Positions 23,929 to 30,278 of a DNA stretch of 64,000 nt are shown here, one piece after another. A program made the translations under genes and the position numbers. The stretch is from Glycomyces amatae. Lineage in GTDB: Bacteria > Actinomycetota > Actinomycetes > Mycobacteriales > Micromonosporaceae. Each line of letters opens with the position of its first letter. Positions within the stretch are counted from its first letter, which is position 1. The notes under the pieces were generated by a model, which ran no database searches, was not told where the DNA came from, and was given only the letters and a program-made list of their open reading frames with translations. The stretch lies in assembly GCF_020991375.1 (NCBI RefSeq), contig NZ_JAJLQZ010000009.1, forward strand, positions 62,001 through 126,000, read 5' to 3'.

Positions 23929-24936
23929 TCAGGCGCCGCCCCGCGCTTCGATCACGCCCGCGAGGGCCGCCGCGGTCCGGGCCACGGTCCGGTCCCCGTC
24001 GTCGGCCAGGCCCCGCAGCACTTGCAGCGCAATGCCGTGCGGCAGCTCGGCGGCCGCCTGGACCAGCCGCATCCGCACACCGGTGTCCTGCGGCGGGGCC
24101 TCCAGCTCCTCGACCAGGGCGCCCCTGATCCCGTCCGCCGCCTCCGGGTCCCGCGCCAGCGCCCCCAGGACCTCGGCCGCGTCCACGTCGTTCGCGCCCT
24201 CGACCACCATGCCGACCAGCACCGGCACCGCCGCGGCCCTCCCGCGCGCCCCCAGCGCCAGGGCCGCCTGCCCGCGCACCGCCGCGTCCGGATCGTCCAG
24301 GCCGCCAGCGAGCACCGCGGCCGCCTCGTCGCCGGGGATCTCGGCGAGCGCCAGCACCGCGCGTCGCCGGACCTCCGCGTCCGCCGACCCCAGACCGGGC
24401 GCCAGGCTCGCCACGACGTCCCGGTCGGCCCGCGCGAGCGCCCATCGCAGGGCCCCGGCCACGTTCGGATCGGCCTCGGCCAGGATCGCCTCGGCCAGCA
24501 GCGGAGCGGGCACCTCCGCCTCCGGCGCCAGCGCGGCCTGCTGCCGCCGCGCCGCGCTCGGCGAGCCGAGCCCGTGCAGCAGCTCGACGATGCGCAGCAC
24601 GTCCTCCCAGGCAGAGGGCTCCGACGAGTCGACCGCGCGGAGCCGCTTCAGCAGCTCCCGCTCCCGTTCCAGCCGCCCCTCGGCCTCCCGGACGAGGTCG
24701 CCGATGAGCGCGGACGGCGTGAAGCCCGGGTCCTCCAGCACCTGCCCGACCTGGCGCAGCGACAGGCCCAGGGTCCGCAGGCTCTCCACGTGGAAGATCC
24801 GCCGGATGTCCTCGTCGGCGTACTGGCGGTAGCCGCCCACGGTGCGCCCGCTGGGGCGCACCAGCCCGAGGGCGTCGTAGTGCCGGAGCATCCTCGTGCT
24901 CACCCCCGAGCGGCGCGCGACCTCACCGATCAGCAT
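23929..24936 (-). CDS. MerR family regulator fused to HEAT repeats
   Basis: A 335-residue regulator. Residues 1-75 are a MerR winged helix (IGEVARRSGVSTRMLRHYDALGL, then GGYRQYADEDIRRI). A coiled-coil dimerisation helix (about 85-125) follows. In place of a small-molecule pocket the C-terminal two thirds are HEAT-like helical repeats (for example VRRRAVLALAEIPGDEA and VRGQAALALGARGRA). It overlaps the 3' end of a second HEAT-repeat gene by 14 bases and is co-transcribed with it. The two proteins may bind each other or a shared protein ligand. The operator before the operon suggests autoregulation. Confidence 0.82.
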   Translation of the reverse strand: MLIGEVARRSGVSTRMLRHYDALGLVRPSGRTVGGYRQYADEDIRRIFHVESLRTLGLSLRQVGQVLEDPGFTPSALIGDLVREAEGRLERERELLKRLRAVDSSEPSAWEDVLRIVELLHGLGSPSAARRQQAALAPEAEVPAPLLAEAILAEADPNVAGALRWALARADRDVVASLAPGLGSADAEVRRRAVLALAEIPGDEAAAVLAGGLDDPDAAVRGQAALALGARGRAAAVPVLVGMVVEGANDVDAAEVLGALARDPEAADGIRGALVEELEAPPQDTGVRMRLVQAAAELPHGIALQVLRGLADDGDRTVARTAAALAGVIEARGGA

Positions 24937-25573
24937 CCGGCTCCTTCCCGCCGAGCGCCACGATCCGCCTCGCCGAGTCCACGGCGAGCTCGAAGGCGGC
25001 GTCCGGGTCGCGCAGGAGCCGCTCCGTGGCGGCCGCATGGGCGGCGACCTCCGGGTCGCCGCTCGCCGCCGCCGTCCGGAGCACCGGCTCGGCCGCCTCG
25101 CCCAAGGCGACCAGCGCGCGGCTCAGGCTCAGCCGCAGCTCCCGGTCGCCGCGACCGAGCTGCGTCGCCAGCTCCCCGGCCAAGTCGCCCTCCCGCCCCT
25201 CGGGCACGAGGACGACCGCGGCGCGCCACGCGCTCCGGGCGACCTCGTCGTCGGCGTCGCGCAGCAGGGACGGCGTGACCGCGGGCCACGCCCTCGCGTC
25301 GCCGACCTTCGACAGTGTATGCAGCGCCTGGCTCCGGGCCTGGGCGTTCGCCGAACGCAGCTCCGCGAGCAGCCTCGGCACCGTGACGTCCGCCGGGAGA
25401 CGCGTCAGCGCCCACGTGAGCATGTCGCGCACGAAGAAGTCCGGTTCGGTCCCGGACCGCTCCACAAGGGCCTCGGCCAGGGCCGGGTCGCGGTCGGTGC
25501 CGGCCGCGAGAGCGGCCTTGAGCCGCGTCGACGCGTCGCCCGCGCCCAGGGCGCTGATCAGGTTCGTGTTCAT
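24923..25573 (-). CDS. HEAT-repeat protein, first gene of a MerR operon
   Basis: A 216-residue, all-helical protein of HEAT-type repeats (VRDMLTWALTRLPADVTV, ARSQALHTLSKVGDARA, VARSAWRAAVVLVPEG). It has no signal peptide or membrane helix, so it is cytosolic. GGAGGTGG precedes the ATG at 25573. It is first in an operon with a MerR-HEAT regulator whose repeats resemble its own, suggesting duplication and a protein-protein role. An inverted repeat 27 bases upstream is the probable MerR operator. Confidence 0.75.
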   Translation of the reverse strand: MNTNLISALGAGDASTRLKAALAAGTDRDPALAEALVERSGTEPDFFVRDMLTWALTRLPADVTVPRLLAELRSANAQARSQALHTLSKVGDARAWPAVTPSLLRDADDEVARSAWRAAVVLVPEGREGDLAGELATQLGRGDRELRLSLSRALVALGEAAEPVLRTAAASGDPEVAAHAAATERLLRDPDAAFELAVDSARRIVALGGKEPDADR

Positions 25574-25599
25574 GGGAACCACCTCCGGCACCCAGTGAA

Positions 25600-25622
25600 G
25601 ACCTTGTCACCGTGTCAAGGTC
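25600..25622. promoter_or_regulatory. MerR-type operator upstream of the HEAT/MerR operon
   Basis: GACCTTG (25600-25606) and CAAGGTC (25616-25622) form a perfect 7-bp inverted repeat with a 9-base centre; the inner bases TCAC and GTGT extend the symmetry. On the minus strand the right arm contains TTGACA, a consensus -35 box. No good -10 was found. The position and symmetry are typical of MerR-family sites. Confidence 0.65.
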
Positions 25623-25627
25623 AAGCC

Positions 25628-26086
25628 TCATGTGAGCGCGATCGCCCCGACGACCTGGCCCGCGAACTCCTGCCCGGTGGGCTCGAAACCCAGGCGGCGG
25701 TAGAAGCCCTCGGGGCCGTGCCCGCCCGGCTTCCACAGCACGGTGGCCCGGTCCGCCCCGCGGCGCCGCCCCTCGTCCAGCACGGCCTCGGCCGCGAACC
25801 GACCGTACCCCGAGCCCTGGCGGGCGGCGGCGACGTTGAGCCGCCAGATGCCGCAGCGGAAGAACTCGATCTCGGCGTGCGGGTCGAACCCGCCCATGAC
25901 GAACGCGACCGGCTCGTCCCCGGCGTACACCAGGCGGGGCCACGCGGTCGCATAGGAGGCGTAGGCCTCGGCCAGCGAGCTCACGACCGGCGCCACGAAC
26001 GCCTCCTGCTCGGGCGCGACCTTGATCGCGCAGGCCAGGGCGACATTGTCGGGAGTGACGGCCTCGAGCCGCGGTGCCTCGTTCAC
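25628..26086 (-). CDS. GNAT family N-acetyltransferase
   Basis: A 152-residue single-domain GNAT enzyme. The acetyl-CoA loop motif is RQGSGYGRFAAEAV (Q-x-x-G-x-G), preceded by the strand WRLNVAAA and followed by GFYRRLGFEPTG, the usual C-terminal signature. The substrate is unknown. A GTG start is used; TAGGTT lies six bases upstream and no ribosome site is seen. It is divergent from an aminoglycoside-phosphotransferase-like gene with only 70 bases between them. Confidence 0.82.
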   Translation of the reverse strand: MNEAPRLEAVTPDNVALACAIKVAPEQEAFVAPVVSSLAEAYASYATAWPRLVYAGDEPVAFVMGGFDPHAEIEFFRCGIWRLNVAAARQGSGYGRFAAEAVLDEGRRRGADRATVLWKPGGHGPEGFYRRLGFEPTGQEFAGQVVGAIALT

Positions 26087-26092
26087 GCCCCC

Positions 26093-26098
26093 AACCTA
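26093..26098 (-). promoter_or_regulatory. -10 element TAGGTT of a leaderless promoter
   Basis: On the minus strand TAGGTT is followed by six bases and the GTG of the GNAT gene at 26086. Confidence 0.45.
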
Positions 26099-26144
26099 CC
26101 GACGGGGACCGACACTCCGCGCGACCCGGGAACCCCCGCAGTCG

Positions 26145-26150
26145 TACGCT
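26145..26150 (+). promoter_or_regulatory. -10 element TACGCT of a leaderless promoter
   Basis: TACGCT is followed by six bases and the ATG of the phosphotransferase gene at 26157; no ribosome site is present. Confidence 0.45.
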
Positions 26151-26156
26151 CGGGCC

Positions 26157-27092
26157 ATGTTCAGGTCTCGATTCGCGCTGCCCGAGATCCGGTCCGCCGT
26201 CGAAGGGGCGGCCGGCCCGACGACCGGCTGGGAGCCGCTCGCCGAAGGCGAGAACTCCCAGGTGTTCGCCGCCGTCGCCGGCACCGGCCCCGTGGTGGTC
26301 CGGGTCTCGAAGCGCCGCGAGGGGTTCGCGGTGGACGAGCGGGCGAGCCTGATGCTCGCGGGCTCGGGCGTCCGCGTCCCCGAGTTCCACGGGATCGGCC
26401 CGATCGGGGACGGCTGGTGGTGCCTCACCGGGCGGCTGCCGGGGACGCGGCTGTGCGACCTGCCGATGGACCGCATCACCGCCGCCGCGCCCGCCGTGGC
26501 CGACACGCTCGAGCGGCTCCACGCCGTGGACGTCTCCGGGACGACCGGCTACGGCGGCGTCGACCCCGCCACCGGCGACGGCCGCCACACCGCGTGGGCC
26601 GACTGGATCGGCCGCGTCCCCCGCGAATGGCCGGACATCGAGTCCACTGAGGACCGGAAGCTCCTGGAGGCCCTCGCCGAACAGGTCCACGCCGCCGCGG
26701 CGTCCCTGCCGCCGGTCCGCGCCCTCGTCCACGGCGACTACAGCGCCAACAACCTCGTCCTCGACGAGGACGGCACGGTCGGCGTCCTCGACCTGGAGCG
26801 CGCGATGCTCGGCGACCCGCTCTGGGACGCGGCCTACCAGCTGTACTGGGGCGGCGCCTGGCCGCCGATGGCGCCGCAGGCCCGCGCCGCCGCCGCGGGC
26901 CTGGACGACACGGCCGACCACCGGAACCGGCTGCGCTGCTACATGACCGCGGCGGGACTGGCGGGCGCCGCGGTCTACATGTTCGGCGGCCGCCACGACG
27001 AGGTCCACCTGATGGCGCGGCGGCTCGCCCCGCTCCTGGACGCCCCGCCGAGCCTGGCCGACCTCGACGGCTACTGGCTGGCCCCCGGCTGA
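26157..27092 (+). CDS. Aminoglycoside phosphotransferase (APH) family protein
   Basis: A 311-residue protein-kinase-like phosphotransferase. The Brenner-type catalytic motif is HGDYSANNLVLD (H192, D194) and the metal-binding aspartate lies in LDLERAMLGDP (D212). The N-terminal lobe has the beta-strand lysine region VVVRVSKRREG. Length is normal. APH-fold enzymes phosphorylate aminoglycosides, macrolides, choline or other metabolites. The convergent neighbour resembles AAC(6') acetyltransferases, which keeps a drug-modification role possible but unproven. The ATG follows a leaderless-type -10. Confidence 0.85.
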   Translation: MFRSRFALPEIRSAVEGAAGPTTGWEPLAEGENSQVFAAVAGTGPVVVRVSKRREGFAVDERASLMLAGSGVRVPEFHGIGPIGDGWWCLTGRLPGTRLCDLPMDRITAAAPAVADTLERLHAVDVSGTTGYGGVDPATGDGRHTAWADWIGRVPREWPDIESTEDRKLLEALAEQVHAAAASLPPVRALVHGDYSANNLVLDEDGTVGVLDLERAMLGDPLWDAAYQLYWGGAWPPMAPQARAAAAGLDDTADHRNRLRCYMTAAGLAGAAVYMFGGRHDEVHLMARRLAPLLDAPPSLADLDGYWLAPG

Positions 27093-27628
27093 GCCGGGCG
27101 GTCGATGCGGGAGACGAAGTGGAGCGGCGGATCCACCGGGTTGTCCGGCTCCATGTCGCCCTCGCCCACCCGGCGGAAGCCCGCCTTCTCGAGCGCGCGC
27201 CACGAGGCGACGTTGCCCGCGACGACGCCGACGACGACCGCCGGCGCCGCAGGGTACGCCGACCAGGTGTCGGCCACGACCGCCCGGATGATCGCGGTGC
27301 CGAGACCGCGCCCGGTCAGCGCCGGGTCGCCGATGAAGTAGTCGATCGTCACCGCGCCCGGCGGCACGTCCACGATCGCGCGGAGCTTCTCGAAGTCCTC
27401 GGCGTAGTCGTCGATGCGGGAGCGCTGCACGAGCCCGATGGGCCGCCCGTCGACCGACACGAGCAGGTCCTCGCCCGCCTCCTCGCCGCGCGTGCCGGGG
27501 CCGAAGTCGCGCGCCACGCCCTCGGGGGAGTGGTCGTGGTGCCAGTAGCGGTGCACGTGCGGACGCGAGAGCCAGTCGGCCAGCAGCGGAAAATCGGCCT
27601 CGGTGAGCGGACGCCAGGTGATCTGCAT
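27071..27628 (-). CDS. GNAT acetyltransferase resembling AAC(6')-type enzymes
   Basis: A 185-residue acetyltransferase. The N-terminus WRPLTEADFPLLADWL, the segment QRSRIDDYAEDFEKL and the acetyl-CoA region GDPALTGRGLGTAIIRAVV follow the layout of aminoglycoside 6'-N-acetyltransferases and siderophore-type GNATs. The C-terminus has NVASWRALEKAGFRRVGE. Its 3' end overlaps the convergent APH-like gene by 22 bases. The ATG at 27628 has GATGCT six bases upstream and no ribosome site, a leaderless variant. Whether it modifies an aminoglycoside is unknown. Confidence 0.82.
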   Translation of the reverse strand: MQITWRPLTEADFPLLADWLSRPHVHRYWHHDHSPEGVARDFGPGTRGEEAGEDLLVSVDGRPIGLVQRSRIDDYAEDFEKLRAIVDVPPGAVTIDYFIGDPALTGRGLGTAIIRAVVADTWSAYPAAPAVVVGVVAGNVASWRALEKAGFRRVGEGDMEPDNPVDPPLHFVSRIDRPAQPGASQ

Positions 27629-27796
27629 GGCAAGAGCATCCACGAACGGCATGCCCCCCGCCGCCGAGGGGGCCTGCCCGGCACCGGCGGCCGTGCCCGA
27701 GCAGGCTCCGTCGACCTCGCAGGCCGGGGCCGAAGGCGCACCGCGGCGAGCGGTCGCGAACGCCGGTGCGGGGCCCGGCCTGCCGGACTTTTCAGG

Positions 27797-27802
27797 TATG
27801 GT
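27797..27802 (+). promoter_or_regulatory. Putative -10 element for the toxin operon
   Basis: TATGGT lies 18 bases before the small leader ORF and its GGGAGG ribosome site, the only TANNNT hexamer well placed to start the operon. The -35 is unclear. Confidence 0.3.
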
Positions 27803-27819
27803 GCGCTCGGGAGGTCTGA

Positions 27820-27903
27820 ATGTTCGAAGAAGACCAGATTGTGCGGCAGTTCGATCACCGTGCGCCCCATGATCTTCACGCCCGATTTGACGGAGGCGGG
27901 TGA
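27820..27903 (+). CDS. 27-residue leader ORF of the toxin operon
   Basis: This short frame starts with ATG six bases after GGGAGG and encodes a charged 27-residue peptide (begins MFEEDQIVRQFDH, ends in GGG). Its stop codon overlaps the GTG of the WXG100 gene in a GTGA arrangement, so it appears translationally coupled. It resembles no family I know. It may be a real small protein, the remnant of a larger first gene, or a leader that sets expression of the operon. The strong ribosome site is the main evidence. Confidence 0.5.
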   Translation: MFEEDQIVRQFDHRAPHDLHARFDGGG

Positions 27904-28247
27904 CCGTGGCGGGCTTCAACGTGGACACCGAGACCATTCGCCGGTCGGCGGACGAGCTCGACGCGGCGAAGGACGAGGTCCAAGCACTCCTGGACCAGTT
28001 CACCGCCAAGGTCGAGGAGTACGCGGACGCCTTCGGCGGCGACACGATCGGCTCTCTGGGGGGCGTCGGACACCAGTCGGTCATGGACGCGCTGACCGAG
28101 TCCTTCACCAGCAACATCGAGGACCTGGCGACGCTCTCGCAGGCGCTGCGCGACATGGCGGACGACCACGACGGGGACGAGGAAGAGATCAGCAGGTCGT
28201 TCACCGAACTCCAAGGCCGGCTCGGGGGCGGGGCCGAACCCGGTTGA
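27900..28247 (+). CDS. WXG100-like type VII secretion protein
   Basis: A 115-residue, all-helical acidic protein of the WXG100/ESX-like size class. Two long amphipathic helices flank a GGDTIGSLGG turn in the place where WXG100 proteins have the WxG motif. The C-terminus is Asp/Glu-rich with a short Gly tail. Such proteins form helical hairpins that pair with type VII secretion substrates. GTG at 27900 overlaps the leader ORF stop; a GTG at 27906 has better spacing (9 bases) from GGAGG and would give 113 residues. It opens a four-gene toxin cassette. Confidence 0.72.
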   Translation: MTVAGFNVDTETIRRSADELDAAKDEVQALLDQFTAKVEEYADAFGGDTIGSLGGVGHQSVMDALTESFTSNIEDLATLSQALRDMADDHDGDEEEISRSFTELQGRLGGGAEPG

Positions 28248-28334
28248 GCGCCGCTCTCCTGATCCGCCTCCGGCCGATGCCCCAGGCGTCGGGAACCCCC
28301 TCGATCGAACCCCCCGGTAAGGAGAACGCACCCC

Positions 28335-28829
28335 ATGGGCATGCAACTACCCGGCGAGCTCATCACCCTGCTGAGCATGCTGGGCTACGAGTGGCCGGAG
28401 TCGGACGAGGAGTCCCTGTTCAATCTCGCAGGCGAGTGGACCGGCATGGCCGACCAGCTCGCCGGCAGGATCGAGGGGCTCCAGGCGGCCGCGCGGACAC
28501 TCCTGGAGAACAACTCGGGCGGGCACATCGACGCCTTCCAGAACGAGTGGGAGTCCGGCGAGTCCTCGCCTTCGAACCTGGCCGACGCCGGTGATCCGTC
28601 CAACGAGATGAGCATCGGCCTGACGGTCATGGCCGGGATCATCCTGGCCCTCAAGATCCAGGTCATCGTGCAATTGGCGATCCTGGCGGTCCAGATCGCC
28701 TGGGCGATCGCGACCGCGCCGGTCACGTTCGGCGCCTCGATGGCGCAGATCCCGATCTTCAAACAGATCACCGGGCTCATCATCGACCAGTTGATGGGCA
28801 TGGCAATCGACAGGGTGATGAATGGGTAA
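28335..28829 (+). CDS. CpnT-like WXG100 trafficking domain, toxin-delivery N-terminal module
   Basis: A 164-residue protein. The start (MQLPGELITLLSMLGYEWP) is typical of the large WXG100-like domain at the N-terminus of actinobacterial polymorphic toxins such as CpnT. It continues through helices around SLFNLAGEWTGMADQLAGR and ENNSGGHIDAFQNEW, and ends with long hydrophobic helices (about 92-160). In relatives this module is fused to a C-terminal toxin. Here the frame closes (TAA) exactly where a toxin frame begins, 8 bases earlier in another phase, so it is either a separate subunit or the front half of a split or frameshifted protein. A GGAG site precedes the ATG. Confidence 0.8.
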   Translation: MGMQLPGELITLLSMLGYEWPESDEESLFNLAGEWTGMADQLAGRIEGLQAAARTLLENNSGGHIDAFQNEWESGESSPSNLADAGDPSNEMSIGLTVMAGIILALKIQVIVQLAILAVQIAWAIATAPVTFGASMAQIPIFKQITGLIIDQLMGMAIDRVMNG

Positions 28830-29601
28830 GGACAGAGGCGGCCGCGGCGGAGGCCGCGGGGGCGGGCGCGACGGCGCGAGGATATTCACCCGGAACATCG
28901 ACTCGTATCGCGTGCATAAACCGTGGGACCGCGGTGGGGGAAGAGGCGGCCGCGGCGGGCGCGGCGGGCGCGGCGGTGGGCGCGGGGGCGGCCAAGGCGG
29001 CTTTCCGCCCGGCAGAAAGCCCGACCCGAACCGGCAGCCGTCCACGCCCGATGATTGGAACCGCATGGACGCCTCCGGCGACGACGCGGCGGACTTCAGG
29101 CGGCTCCAGGAGCGACTGGACGACTACATCGACGCGAACCCCCCGGGCTGGACCGATAGTCAGCGCAACCCCTGTGTCAGTGCCGTGTGGGACCGCACCT
29201 CGGGCCGGGTCTACTACAACCACAATGTCAATGAGGCGCCCAGGCGGAGCGACTTCGACCCGGCCCTTCGCGGCCGATTCGACGACTACGCCAACAGGAA
29301 CGACGGCAGCGGTTGGAAGTCCGACCTTGAACCCGGTCAGGAAAGGCACGGCGTCCCCGGACGGCACTCCGAGGTGAGGGCGACCAACGAGGCGTTGAAG
29401 GACGCCCGGGCGGAGGGCCGCGACCCGCGACTCGACGAGTTCATGGCGGCGAGCGCGAGCCCCGTCGACAAGCTCAAGATGCCATGCTGCGGCAACTGCA
29501 CTCAGATGATCGACGGCGTCAAGGGCAGCTCGTCCGGTTGGAGCACCGACGGGCACGGCAACAAGACCAAGAACAACAGGAGCTGGGACGGAAGCCTATG
29601 A
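28822..29601 (+). CDS. YwqJ-like deaminase toxin with Gly/Arg-rich linker
   Basis: A 259-residue toxin. Residues 5-62 are an RGG-type Gly/Arg tract, highly basic and disordered. The C-terminal domain has the zinc-deaminase signature of the YwqJ/polymorphic-toxin group: C118 in NPCVSAVWD, a catalytic HxE as H182-S-E184 in RHSEVRATNEAL, and PCCGNC at 221-226 providing the zinc thiolates. Such toxins are predicted to deaminate nucleic acids or nucleotides. It overlaps the WXG100 domain gene by 8 bases and the immunity gene by an ATGA. The toxin identification rests on these motifs and the neighbours; activity is not shown. Confidence 0.82.
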   Translation: MGKDRGGRGGGRGGGRDGARIFTRNIDSYRVHKPWDRGGGRGGRGGRGGRGGGRGGGQGGFPPGRKPDPNRQPSTPDDWNRMDASGDDAADFRRLQERLDDYIDANPPGWTDSQRNPCVSAVWDRTSGRVYYNHNVNEAPRRSDFDPALRGRFDDYANRNDGSGWKSDLEPGQERHGVPGRHSEVRATNEALKDARAEGRDPRLDEFMAASASPVDKLKMPCCGNCTQMIDGVKGSSSGWSTDGHGNKTKNNRSWDGSL

Positions 29602-30068
29602 GACCTGAATACGATCCCGTCGGGCAGGCGGTGCCCTATGCGGAGCTGCACTTCGACCAGGACCAAGTCCTCTGGCGCGGTCCGGAGCGGTTCACCGGGT
29701 TCACCGCTGAGACGCTGAGCGACGGCGACCACGGGTTCCAGAGCTACCGGGACGGCTGGCTCGAGGGCCCCAGCGGCACGATCACCTCCGACGGCGACCT
29801 GCTCACCGAGAGGTGGTTCAGGGGGAACCACCTCTACGGGATCACCCGGACGTTCCGCCGGGACGGGACGCTGGCGAAGGCCGTCGGATACGAGTACGGG
29901 TACGACATGTGGACCGTGACCTTCGACTTCGACGGGAGCAGCGTCGTGTCGACCGTGCGCGGCGAGTTCGACGAGTGGGACCTGAAGGCCCTCGGGAACA
30001 TGCGGCTCGACGACCCGATGCCGCCGCTGCCCGGCCCCGAGTACGCCGCGGACCTCTCCAAGCACTGA
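29598..30068 (+). CDS. Probable immunity protein, YwqK/MORN-repeat-like
   Basis: A 156-residue, acidic cytosolic protein whose ATG overlaps the toxin stop (ATGA). It has MORN/YwqK-like beta-hairpin repeats: YRDGWLEGPSG (50-60), ERWFRGNHLYGITRTF (71-86) and RRDGTLAKAVGYEYG (87-101). YwqK is the known cognate antitoxin of YwqJ in Bacillus, so the pairing with a YwqJ-type toxin is coherent. Acidity fits binding to a basic toxin. A large hairpin terminator follows 6 bases after the stop. Direct neutralisation is inferred. Confidence 0.7.
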   Translation: MRPEYDPVGQAVPYAELHFDQDQVLWRGPERFTGFTAETLSDGDHGFQSYRDGWLEGPSGTITSDGDLLTERWFRGNHLYGITRTFRRDGTLAKAVGYEYGYDMWTVTFDFDGSSVVSTVRGEFDEWDLKALGNMRLDDPMPPLPGPEYAADLSKH

Positions 30069-30074
30069 GAACGG

Positions 30075-30122
30075 GACGCCGCCGCCGTGCCCTCCGAACC
30101 CGGAGGACGCGGCGGCGGCGTC
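30075..30122 (+). terminator. Two-part hairpin terminator of the toxin operon
   Basis: A 13-bp outer stem (30075-30087 with 30110-30122) contains an inner 6-bp stem CCTCCG/CGGAGG with an AACC loop. It starts 6 bases after the immunity gene stop and no T-tract follows. Confidence 0.65.
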
Positions 30123-30278
30123 TGCCCGCCGCGATCCCGCCTGATCGGCCGTACGCCGCGAAGCACTGCCCGCCCGTCGGCGGCGGCACCCGGCCGAGGC
30201 CGGTCGTGGAGTCCGGGCCTGCGAGGGTCGCTTAGGATTGTGGACACACCCCTTCGCCCACCCCTGCGAGGCGCCGTC

